Source: Cyprinodon diabolis | Lineage: Eukaryota; Chordata; Actinopteri; Cyprinodontiformes; Cyprinodontidae | Direction of reading: 5' to 3' | DNA length: 64,000 nucleotides | NCBI GenBank assembly: GCA_030533445.1 | Contig: CM060080.1 | Location: 21,095,377-21,159,376 of the forward strand | Shown here: one piece after another, positions 55,901-64,000 of the stretch | Layout of the letters: every line of letters begins with the position of its first letter | How positions within the stretch are numbered: the stretch's first letter is position 1 | Program-made: the position numbers and the translations under genes | Notes under the pieces: model-generated | Databases searched by the model: none | Seen by the model: only the letters and a program-made list of their open reading frames with translations | Told to the model about the DNA's origin: nothing

Positions 55901-58900
55901 GGGGATTGGTTAAATACAGTTAATTGGAGTTAATGAGTTAATATGTCCATTGCGAGACCAATAATATTTCAATTTCTAAATAAAGACAATGATTTGAATT
56001 GGAATGATCCTATTTATAAGCTTATCAGAACTCTGACAAAAAAACGCTGTCATGAGATAAACCTGTACCTGCGGCTTGAGGCGTGTTCCTCAGGTTTGTG
56101 TACTGGTCCTTCGCTAAGGTGATGGAGGTGCTGCCTAACCTGGAGCGGAGGGGGAAATTCAGGCTCTACCTGCAGTTCAGCTCTAGCCTGGCCCTATGTT
56201 TGTAACTGGAGCAGCAAGATGTCGTGTCAGCAGTCAAACTCTTTGGTTGCAGTGGGAGGTTGGGGGGTACTACCCCAATATTGCAATGGCAAAAATTAAT
56301 ATATAGATAGAAAAAAAATATTTCTATGTAACTTCAATATCAAATATTTGTTTAGTATTGATATACAATTAGTTTTTGTGAAAAGCCTCTGAAAGTCATC
56401 CACTGTAAGTGCTTTAAATTTGTCATTTATATGTGAGAGCGTTATCTTTTTTTAGTTAAAACAAGTTTTCATTGTTCAACTTAAGCTAAAAGTTAAACAC
56501 CTTAACTTTTAAATCACTGTTGAAATTAGGGTTTCTATAACTCTAAAATATTGAACTCAATATCGATATCAAGAAAATATTTGATAATTTTTTAGGATAC
56601 AACTGGGATAAGAAATTACACACAAATAAAGGCAGAGACCTTAATCCTGAACTCATGGTGTGACTCTCAGCAGAGATCTGTTGTCTTTTGGCGACAGCTT
56701 TCTTACAGCGTTACTGTACTGTTTATAGTTACAGCAGTTCAGGTTCAGGTGTAATAAAGGTGTAGAAATTCTGAACTGCTCAATTGATAAAACCTAGAAT
56801 ATACTGAATTTCTGGCAGCAGCTTCCAATATTAAACCCCAGTTTTCCATAAACTCTAGTGATAAGAGACAAACTACAAGGGTCATGATTTACATAGAAGG
56901 ACCTCACGTGCCACAGATAGTTCTTCATCCCTCTTATGTTTATTCTAACAGCAAACTAAAGTTTATTTTACTGGGATATTTTAACCAAAAGGAAGATGAA
57001 CATTACTAAGACTTTTAACATTGCTGAGTAGTGAAATCCTGAAAAGTGTGGCGGGAATTTATCATTCAACATTATTACTAAAGGTAGACCAATTCATCAC
57101 CCAGTCGATATTTTGGCCCAATTTTAGTGTTTTTTTATTTTATTTTTTTAATCTTGTATCAGTATTAGCATGGGCCAGTTACTGGTTTCAATGTAAACCC
57201 AGATTTAAAACATCAAGATTCAGAACTGCTGAAATGTTCCTTTATATCCTTGAGTATCAGCATTTTTTAAGATAAAACTCAACAGAGATTCAATTTAATA
57301 ACACGTTTTCAGATTCTGTTTTTTTTTTTGTACTAGCTGATTTATTTGTACTTCAAATTTATGTCATAGGGGGTGGGAACTCAGAATACAGGGGTGTGCA
57401 ATTATGATTAACAGGCCAACCCAGCTGATGCATTCAGGGACCATGGGAACTGGAAATGTTTGTATGTGTATTGATTGGTTTTGAAAAATAACATGCTTCA
57501 ACAATAAAAGTGTTGTGTGTATTTTTTTTATGTTATTTTTTTTAACAAATAGTTTTTCATTGTATTTTTTTTCCAGGTAGATTTTTTTTTTTTTTTTGAA
57601 CAGTTTTGTATTTATTTTTCCAGATTTACTTATTTTTTGTTCTGACCAAATCACCAAGCGACCCTTCATCATTAGGCATTAATGTAACAGAAACCACTGC
57701 GTTACTGAGGCAGACAGCTTAGTGATGGTGGTGGCAACAACCTTCCCTTTGAGCTTGTGTGTTTAATTAGTTTTAAGTTACAGACGGAACTACTGAATGC
57801 CGCCATAGTTGTAGCCATGCACTTCATGTGCCAAAAATCCTAAATGTGGATGTGTACTTAAGGAGGAGAGAAAAACTTGAAGGGAGAAAGACGTTTTGGC
57901 ATGATAACTTTGATCTAAAAATAGCTTGCAGCAACAAATAAAGTAACTATGACCGACTAAGTAATTGTGTATTTCTAAAGAATCTTTCACAGACAATGGA
58001 GGGTCATTGTTTGTGGTGGGTTACTTAACAGAAAGTACAACAATAAAAAAAAAAGGTTTATTCAACATCCCAGGGGAATAAAGAGAAAATCAGAAAAGAA
58101 TGACTTAATTTAGAGTTGGTGCGCTTAAGTGTATGTTGTAGCGTTTATGCTGAAGATCAGCCCACAATTCAGCAAGAATTGTGTTTGTTTCTGTGAAACA
58201 TTTCAGAAATAGAGCTGTAATCATAATACTGTGATATTATTGTCTACGGTTATCCTACCATCTGAATTCTATACCAAACCATTCATGATTGGCCTGATCC
58301 ATGCCTGCCTTCGCTGATTTATCGGTTCATTCAGCAGCCATAACTTTAGATCACATAAAGCATATTTTCCATTAATATGCCATCCAATGTTAATGTTGCT
58401 TTTTGTTTAAACACAGACTTATGTAACATTGTGTTTTTTTGTTTGTTTTTTTATTTATTTTTTTTTTTTAGTTTCTATCATATATAGTGGAAGAGAAGGA
58501 AATGTTGCCCTTAAGAAGTAAAAAAAAAAAATCACTGGTTAGACCAGTGGTTCTCTAAGCTGAGACTGCTGATGGAAACTAATTGAATATATGACCCATT
58601 TTGAGAGGATTTTTTTCTTTTGATCAATAGAAATGTTGAATTTTGTTAAAGTAAAGAAAAGTAAAAAATACTAAATTTATTGAGAGGGGAATTTGTGATT
58701 TAAAGGAGATTTTAATTGTTTATTTCATTGAAATGAGTCATTTACTGCAGTTGATTTGTATTTCTTTTGGGGAGGGGGGCAAAAAAAACTTTTTTGTAAA
58801 CCAAAGGGGGACCCATTAGGAAAATTTTGTAAAGTTCTTTGTGTTAGACTGATACCTAAATAATCCTTATCCACATTGACCTTTAAAACCTGTATCAGTC

Positions 58901-61900
58901 GATCGCTATTTATGAGACATGGTGGTGACAGCATCATGCTGTGGGATTGCTTCTACTAAGTAGGAATAGGGAGCTCTGTCAGAGCATGAAGGGAAAGGAA
59001 GACCTAAATAAAGTTATCATGGGTAGAACGGCTCATAAATACAACAACAAAATAAATGTTTAGGACTGGGAGAGCTATTTTCCTTCCTCTAGGAGAGCAG
59101 CTTTAAATGTCCCCATTCACAGCGGGAGGTTTTAGGTGCAAAATCCAGACCTTTACGTTTAAAAGCCCTGAAAGTGTTGATAAATTAGAGGTGTTTCAGT
59201 TTTTTTTTGTAAGATACTGTATGCCGATAAATACTGAGACCACCGGTACAAACTAAGAGGTTTTTGCTGTCTTGCTTGGCAGCAGATGGTCGTCATATGA
59301 CAGATAGATGATCATTGTCTGTTCGATATGATGTTTTTGTCGACTGATGAATAACGTGGAGATTTTAGCAAGACTTGATCTAACTCCAACTCATACATCA
59401 TCCTAAATTAACTGTAAGTCTTCTTTCAAATCTTTGGTCACATCAGAAACGGCTGCAGGAGTGCATTAAGCTGCTGGATGGCTTCAAACAAGGAACTCTT
59501 CCTCCAGGAGTCACCGATGCAGAGGTAATGACACACATACTGTGTTTCTGTTTATTCATCAATACGTTTTTGTAATCATTATTTGTTATTTGGATGATCC
59601 CTTTGTACCATTCAGTAACCTAAAACTGCTTTTAAAGGTTTGTTGCTGCTGTTTTAATTTTTCTCTCTCATTTCATCAGCTGTGGCAAGCCCAGAAAATA
59701 AAGCAGGTAGGAGTTTTTTTTGTTGTTTTTTTTACGCATTATTATGTGACTGGATGCTAAGGCTGGGTGATATGAATTTGAAATCGTATCATATCTTGTG
59801 GGCCTATTGAGATAACTATAAAAGTGATGATTAAAAAACAAAACAAATCAAAAGGTCCAAATTTAGAACAGGCTTCTTCAAGACACCAGTCGCACAAAAA
59901 AGTATGATTTATATCACTAAGCACCTTTTAATTAACATGTTTATTAATAATCTTTGAATTTGTCAAGGCCACATTGGAAGAAAAAAATCTGACAATTCAG
60001 CCTTTTTTAGATTTTTTTTATCTTGTTGAGTGGCTGCTGCTACTACACTGGTTGACATTGCAGACAGCAGTAAAGAATCAGATGATTATATTTCTATCTT
60101 AGAAATGTATATCTACATGTTACATAATAGCATGCATTTATGTCATCAGTAATATAAACAGTATTTGCATTATTTAACCTGTATCTATATAAAAAAAAAA
60201 CAAATCCAATCAAACAAGGGCTATTTTTTAGATTACTTTTTAATGTATAGTGGCCTTTTTTTGTTATTTATTATTCAGAAAGGAAAGGGGGTTACAAGAA
60301 AGGAAGAGACTTTCAGCAAAGGTCAGCAGGGCCGGGACCTGAACCTGTGACAGCCCGTAAATGGGTTATGGTCTGATAACTGTTCAGAAGCGGTTCTAAA
60401 TGCTACACCATATCAGGTACACGGTGGTTTAGGAAAAAGAAACAAAAAAACAAAATAAAAAGCACAAACAGGATGGTGGTCACTCCAGGCTCTTTGTAGC
60501 TTCTAGGAAGCAGTAGTTCCACCTTAATAAAGGCGGTTTTATTGCCCCTTCTGTGTACTAGTTCTTGTCATCTTCAGAGACCTGAATCATTTTATCCTCA
60601 TTATCACCTGATTTCGCTTTCATTACAGGCCATCATCCACCCAGACACAGGGGAGAAGATCCTCATGCCATTTCGGATGTCAGGTAGAACGCTCCGGTGT
60701 GGAAGTCCTGGGGGATGTGGGATCTAGGGGCTTGTTATGTGGTCCAACATGGAGGCGTCGTGCTCCCTGGGACCTGTCAGGGCTCAGCGGTGCTCCTCAG
60801 GTTGTCTCAGGCCTGGAAAAGGTCACACTCAGCTGGGGGCTGATTAAAACCTCTCTCTTGTGGTGGCAGTGTAGAGAAGGGAGTATTTTGGTTTAAAAAC
60901 ATTATTAATTCCTCCTTTTTTTTTTTTTTAAGAAACTGATAATTCAGACAGATCGTGTGAGTGAGCGATGGAGAGCAGGGTGGTTGAAGAAGATAAGGTG
61001 GCTGCCGTTAATCAGTTCAGAGCAACTGTCTCAAAAAAAACAAACCTAAACCACATGAACCTGAAGTTTTTTTGTGAAGACGGTCCGGCTCCGCCTTGAA
61101 TGTTAACAGCATCTAATCTGCTTGGGTTATATGTGAAGATACCAACACTAAGTATTCCATTACTGTAAAGAGAAATAAACTGGATAAATGATTAAAATTT
61201 CGTAACCATAGAAATGCCGGACTGCAAACATAAAAGCCACAAGGCAAAGGACGGGATGTTTGACTGTTCTTAGTGAAACATATCAAAAAGAGTCAGATGG
61301 AAAGAATCAAATAAACATACATTTTCAGATCTTGACACAAATTCCAAATATCAGACTTTAACTAGGCCATTTGAAAAGCATAAATACATTTTGATCTAAA
61401 TATTTCTTCCTGTATGTTTTAACCTGTCCAGGCAGACAGAGTTACAATGTTTATGCAGTCTGGTAAGAATCTATATCTGTAAATCATATAGAGGGAGGCG
61501 GACCTGTATTGCAACTGGGCTTTTTGTAACTATAACAGTCAAGATTGCAGCTGAAACAGAGCGACCTTTTAATAATGCTATTAATTACTGTTTATCGTGA
61601 AAGACCTGGTCATGTTGTTAAAATTTCAACAACTGGCCTTTGTAAAAGCCTTTCTTTCAAGCTAAAGATGTTTTTGCATGAAGTCTATAGTTTTCTGATT
61701 GGTTCTAAACTGTTTCTGCTGATTCTGTTGGTCCCACCTTTGAAATCAGCTCTATGACTTAATAATTAGTAGGGATGATAGGCAAACACAGCTCAAAATC
61801 TAAGTTCATATTCAAAGTACTGTGTAAGAAGGGCTGGATGATACTTAATAGTTATATCACAATATATTTATCAGTTTTGGTCGATGCGATATGCTTTTAA

Positions 61901-63875
61901 TATTCCTATAAACTTCCTATAAAAATAAAAGCCTTTTCAAAGTTTGGACGGTTGGTTTCTACAGTTGAATAAACATTCAGTCAATATAACATTTGACAAA
62001 TATTTGCTTTGATAAAACAAACACATAAAACGAAATAAAATCTTTAATTTGATTTAGTAATGGATTATGTAATCATGGACTTAATTAGAATATAGTTATA
62101 CTAGTTATATTGTAAAATATATTGATATTGAATTATTATCCACCTCTTTAAGTTAAAAGAGAATAGATCAGACAATAGCATCAATAGATTTGCACTGTTA
62201 AAATCTATAGAATTAAAAAAGCAAAGGTAAAAAATTGTAGTCAGTTTGGTTGAAAACATTTACTCAGATTGTACTAGTAAGGGGTGTCTTATTTAAACAT
62301 GTATGAAATACATAGAAAAAACAGGTAACTTCTAAAAAAAAAATTTTTCAATAGAGAAAAGCCTGAGATGTTATAAGGCAGCAGCGTTAGAAACCATATC
62401 ACCATCTAGAAGGCTGCCAAGACCCGCTGCACAATTAGTCTGTATCATGATGCTGAACAGAAAAATAAGAAAGCATAATTATGATGGTTTGCATGCAGTT
62501 ACATTCATAGGTGGGTAGAGGCAAGTTACATTTACTTAACAAGAAAAAAAGTTACTTTATTGTATTTTTTACCATGAATAAATTCATATTCCTGTGGGTG
62601 TATCTCTACTTTTACTGATCTACTTGAGATCAGGTTATCTCAAGTAGGAGTAACTCCATCAGGTGTAACTTGATCTACTTGAGATCAGGTGAAATATCCT
62701 TTCCTGACATTATTTGCTGTAAAGATTTCTAAGTTTATGTTAAAACGATTGATGCAGAAAGGCGTTTCTTTTACTCAAACTCTATTTTGAGTTTTGAAAT
62801 ACCAGAATTAGCTAATAACTCTCTTTTTGATTACATAATAAACATTAAATCAGATGTTATGTAAACTCAGGATTTAAGCAGCCTTCCAAAAATTTTTTTT
62901 ATCTTACTTGAGTAATTTCTGGATTTCTATTTTCTGCTTTTACTTAAGATTAAAAAAAATTAATTGAAGCCGTGCCACTGTTACCAAAGTAAAATTCTGG
63001 GGTACTTCACCCAAGGAAGGGATTTTGAACATTGCTTTCTTTCTTTGTTGTAACTGTTCTCTTGTTCTGAATGTTTATGCAGAGCCGTTGCTGCGTGACA
63101 CATGCACGCATTGTGACATTGTGTTTTTTTGTTTTGTTTTTTTTAAGATATTTTTAGCCTTTACTATGGTAAAAAAAACTGTAGGATTTCCCCATTGTAC
63201 TCTTGTTAAATTGCTACATAAGATGAAAAAGGGATTTTTAAAAAGTTTTCAATGGATTATCTGTCAGGGCAATAATACTGACTGTCTTTTATAGGTTTTA
63301 TCCCATTTGGCACTCCTGTGGTAAGATCTGGCTTTTACGTTTCTTAGTCATCTAAATTAGTTTGATCTAAACTGAAGTTGTATTTTATTGTTTTGTTTGC
63401 AGGTTGTTGGCCTCCTTCTCCCTAATCAAACAATGGCCTCCACCATCTTCTGGCAGGTGCTCCTTAAACTGAGACCCAAAATATTTTCATCTTTTGAAGC
63501 ATCAGTTTAACCCAGTGTTTCTATCTTATCCTCTTTTCTGTTTAAAGACCGTCCATTTTACTCTAATTAGGTCATAAAAAAAAAAAGAAATAAGGAAGCA
63601 CACCAAACCCTTACAAATTAACCTTACATCTACCGTTAGGACTCTCCCTCATTTCTATTTATGTTGTATTTTTTCCAGTGGTTAAACCAGAGTCACAATG
63701 CCTGTGTCAACTACAGCAACCGCAACGCGTCAAAGGTAAATCAGTGGATATACTCAAAGTGATTCTTTTTGTATTGTTGATATTCCTACTTGTCTTTTGC
63801 TCTCTTTAGCCTGCACCATTTTACAAATTCTTCCAAGGCTATGCGGGGGCGGTGACCAGTGCTGTGTCCATCGCT
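49924..63875 (+). CDS. sfxn5: sideroflexin 5 (3' partial, nine exons visible)
   Basis: Coding join 49924-49971, 52653-52721, 59447-59524, 59680-59706, 60629-60683, 63295-63320, 63403-63456, 63679-63735, 63810-63875. All introns are GT-AG and the frame stays open for 160 residues. Sideroflexins are multi-pass carriers of the inner mitochondrial membrane; SFXN1 imports serine, and SFXN5 has been linked to citrate transport. Visible family marks are [16 protein letters not shown] (21-36), LWQAQKIKQ (66-74), the HPDTGEK signature (78-84), MPFRMSG, the first membrane stretch [17 protein letters not shown] (about 94-110), [16 protein letters not shown] (from 120) and [13 protein letters not shown], which starts the next hydrophobic segment. 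It matches SFXN5 rather than SFXN1-3 in SHNACVNY and QGYAGAV. The N-terminus is shorter than the human one. The remaining exons, about half of a 320-340-residue protein, lie past the window. The paralogue (a or b) is undecided. Confidence 0.96.
50556..51284. mobile_element. non-autonomous hAT element (GGTGTCAAAAGTA family) in sfxn5 intron 1
   Basis: Termini CAATGGTGTCAAAAGTA and TACTTGACACCTCTT are imperfect inverted repeats flanked by an 8-bp duplication TATATATC (50548-50555 and 51285-51292). Both arms repeat 'acttaagtac' and 'caagtaaaagt'. The interior has no transposase. 729 bp, 585 bp after exon 1. Confidence 0.85.
51470..51625. repeat. MITE of the gggctgaaac/atcgatta family, copy 4
   Basis: 'gtaagtagattattctttgagcaaatgg' and 'catttaatcacaattaaccctctcagccct' match 24141-24290 in order. 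Confidence 0.5.
52193..52525 (+). other. coding-like island in sfxn5 intron 1 (110 open codons)
   Basis: A GC-richer block, open for 110 codons with no family I recognise. It reads [19 protein letters not shown], then [20 protein letters not shown]. Codons are balanced and end often in G or C, unlike the surroundings. It also holds several CAGCTG/CAGCTGG E-boxes. It has no good splice acceptor in frame and lies 128 bp before exon 2. It may be a conserved non-coding element, an old gene fragment or an alternative first exon. Confidence 0.35.
52653..52721 (+). CDS. sfxn5: sfxn5 exon 2 (residues 17-39)
   Basis: Acceptor ttttctcttag, donor TCTGAG|gtactc, 69 bp, codon-aligned at both ends. It encodes the matrix-side amphipathic segment with [16 protein letters not shown], among the most conserved parts of all sideroflexins. 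Confidence 0.95.
53793..54960 (+). mobile_element. non-LTR retrotransposon (LINE) fragment, internally replaced
   Basis: Left part: HWFKSYL then [20 protein letters not shown] and the reverse transcriptase motif GVPQGSI (53894-53914), NIYMLPL. The part with the catalytic acidic pair is missing: 53990-54420 holds unrelated MITE-like sequence (actaaaactagactaaaacc). The right part resumes as [17 protein letters not shown], then the terminal 'QNSAARVLT...HWLPV'-like region with several stops. Typical of CR1/Rex1-type LINEs of fish. Confidence 0.8.
53990..54420. repeat. MITE-like sequence inside the LINE fragment
   Basis: It comprises 'actgactaaaactagactaaaac...gtcgactaaaatggactgaaac' and then the gggctgcag/attaattgattaat family (54170-54415, copy 5), ending 'agctgcagccctac'. 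Exact ends and target duplications were not resolved. Confidence 0.45.
55755..55990 (+). repeat. tRNA-derived SINE
   Basis: The head 'gttggcctagtggttagagc' (A box) and 'acccggttcagtccct' (B box, 55813-55828) spaced as in a tRNA, then a body with 'cactgctctcc' and 'ggttaaatacag', and an end 'caataatatttcaa'. No clean tRNA cloverleaf and no anticodon arm context, so it is a SINE rather than a tRNA gene. Confidence 0.7.
56085..56200 (+). other. coding-like island in sfxn5 intron 2 (38-41 codons)
   Basis: After 'gcgtgttcctcag', an open stretch with strongly G/C-ending codons reads [20 protein letters not shown], then [16 protein letters not shown] and a stop. The composition is coding-like and differs from the AT-rich intron. 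The family is not recognised. It cannot be a regular sfxn5 exon, since exons 2 and 3 join correctly without it and it ends in a stop. Confidence 0.3.
56600..58900. other. AT-rich intronic DNA
   Basis: Mostly featureless with poly-T runs (57573-57596, 58434-58470). 'ggtagaccaattcatcacccagtcgatattttggcc' (57084-57120) looks like a worn end of a TATCGGCC-type element. Confidence 0.4.
58900..59230. repeat. Tc1-like repeat remnant
   Basis: 'gacatggtggtgacagcatcatgctgtgggattgcttctac' is the central word of the Tc1-like family in the opposite orientation to 16248-16270, and 'gtgtttcag...gtaagatactgtatg' resembles an end. Degraded. Confidence 0.5.
59447..59524 (+). CDS. sfxn5: sfxn5 exon 3 (residues 40-65)
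   Basis: Acceptor ggtcacatcag, donor GCAGAG|gtaatg, 78 bp. [20 protein letters not shown] corresponds to the RRL...LLxxYKxGTL segment of the family. It is preceded by a 6.7-kb repeat-rich intron and followed by one of only 155 bp. Confidence 0.94.
59680..59706 (+). CDS. sfxn5: sfxn5 exon 4, 27-nt micro-exon (residues 66-74)
   Basis: Nine codons, LWQAQKIKQ, between ttcatcag and gtagga. The peptide is the conserved LWxAQKIKQ of the family, and exons 3 and 5 join in frame through it, so the exon is certain despite its size. It is easily missed by gene finders. Confidence 0.93.
59760..60100. repeat. MITE remnant (gggctgggtgatatg family), copy 1
   Basis: 'aaggctgggtgatatgaatttgaaatcgtatcatatc' is the recognisable head of a common fish element. 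The rest is worn. Confidence 0.45.
60629..60683 (+). CDS. sfxn5: sfxn5 exon 5: HPDTGEK signature (residues 75-92 and first base of 93)
   Basis: Acceptor ttcattacag, donor TCAG|gtagaa. [18 protein letters not shown] carries the HPDT signature shared by all sideroflexins. The exon leaves one base (G), which joins GT of the next exon as Gly. Confidence 0.95.
61825..62135. repeat. MITE remnant (gggctggatgatact family), copy 2
   Basis: 'agggctggatgatacttaatagttatatcacaatata' heads the same family as 59760, followed by 'ggtcgatgcgatatgc'. It ends within 'atattgatattgaattatta'. Confidence 0.45.
62615..62690. repeat. paired 20-nt direct repeats with interleaved hairpins
   Basis: TGATCTACTTGAGATCAGGT occurs identically at 62616-62635 and 62671-62690. 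The first copy folds on itself (CTGATCT, loop ACTTG, AGATCAG) and also pairs with ATCTCAAGTAG at 62637-62647 (11 perfect bases, 6-nt loop). It lies in the intron before sfxn5 exon 6, within a stretch of CAAGTA/TACTTG words typical of a MITE. Confidence 0.7.
63295..63320 (+). CDS. sfxn5: sfxn5 exon 6, 26-nt micro-exon (residues 93-101)
   Basis: Acceptor ctgtcttttatag, donor CCTGTG|gtaaga. It encodes GFIPFGTPV with the G carried from exon 5. This is the start of the first membrane segment. The size is not a multiple of three, so skipping it would shift the frame. Confidence 0.92.
63403..63456 (+). CDS. sfxn5: sfxn5 exon 7: first membrane segment (residues 102-119)
   Basis: Acceptor ttttgtttgcag, donor TGGCAG|gtgctc, 54 bp. 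[18 protein letters not shown] completes the hydrophobic stretch begun in exon 6 and matches the family's [18 protein letters not shown]. Confidence 0.95.
63679..63735 (+). CDS. sfxn5: sfxn5 exon 8 (residues 120-138)
   Basis: Acceptor attttttccag, donor TCAAAG|gtaaat, 57 bp. It encodes [19 protein letters not shown], the conserved WxNQSxNAxVNYxNRN loop between the first two membrane segments. Confidence 0.95.
63810..63875 (+). CDS. sfxn5: sfxn5 exon 9 (residues 139-160), last exon in the window
   Basis: Acceptor gctctctttag, donor ATCGCT|gtaagt, 66 bp. [20 protein letters not shown] leads into the second hydrophobic segment. The window ends 125 bp into the next intron. Confidence 0.95.
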
Positions 63876-64000
63876 GTAAGTTCCTGTTGTACGTCTGCCT
63901 CTTCCAGAAATGCTGAGTTGATACTGATCAATAACTTTACATAAGTATAAAGGCCCATAAGCTTTTGTTTGGACCCCTGATGTAGAAGCATTACGGTAAT

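Noticed and set aside
56085..56200. Alternative sfxn5 exon
   Set aside because: It ends in a stop codon with no donor, and exons 2 and 3 already join to a complete family sequence.
60280..60360. Possible tRNA-like or SINE piece ('gcagggccgggacctgaacctgtgac')
   Set aside because: Only one B-box-like word is seen, with no A box or SINE body, so it was not annotated.

Overview
The window is vertebrate nuclear DNA, almost certainly from a teleost fish. Genes are split by GT-AG introns, the non-coding DNA is AT-rich, and the repeats are of teleost type: many hAT and Tc1/mariner elements and MITEs, L2/CR1-like LINE pieces, a Penelope-like element, tRNA-like SINEs and a solo LTR. I cannot name the species. 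No bacterial, CRISPR or phage-like system is present.

Two protein-coding genes lie head-to-tail on the + strand. Bases 1-40850 hold rab11fip5, a Rab11-family effector of recycling endosomes. Its first exon, which should encode most of the C2 domain, lies upstream of the window. Five coding exons are visible: 22463-22974, 26106-26679, 35932-38406, 39490-39634 and 40593-40850. A long 3' UTR probably ends near the AATAAA at 43687. The 2475-bp third visible exon is a frame-preserving cassette encoding 825 codons with six NPF motifs. The last exon encodes the Rab11-binding coiled coil, which carries three heptads (21 residues) more than the mammalian FIP1 and FIP5 proteins I recall.

The second gene is sfxn5 (sideroflexin 5, a mitochondrial inner-membrane carrier). 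Its ATG is at 49924 and nine coding exons are visible to 63875, covering residues 1-160, about half the protein. Its promoter has two opposed ZNF143/THAP11-type ACTACA...CCCA motifs. As I recall the human 2p13 locus, it has the same order and orientation (RAB11FIP5 then SFXN5), which supports both gene names.

Region by region: 1-768 is a 20-bp minisatellite. 781-22462 is rab11fip5 intron 1, with a LINE fragment, a hAT MITE split by a solo LTR, Tc1-like remnants, a SINE and a 1.29-kb hAT element that stops 67 bp short of the next exon. 22463-40850 holds the rab11fip5 exons, with a nested hAT-in-hAT pair, a Tc1/mariner element with a dead transposase and a promoter-like ETS/CCAAT/CRE cluster in the introns. 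43700-49700 is intergenic, with repeats including a Penelope-like element broken at its catalytic motif by a SINE tail. 49700-64000 is sfxn5, with one more hAT element, a LINE fragment, a tRNA-derived SINE and two unexplained coding-like islands at 52193-52525 and 56085-56200.

The most notable observations are the NPF-rich cassette exon, the enlarged Rab11-binding coiled coil, a tandem in-frame splice acceptor 72 bp upstream of exon 26106, target-site-verified nested transposons, the promoter-like clusters and the two coding-like islands.
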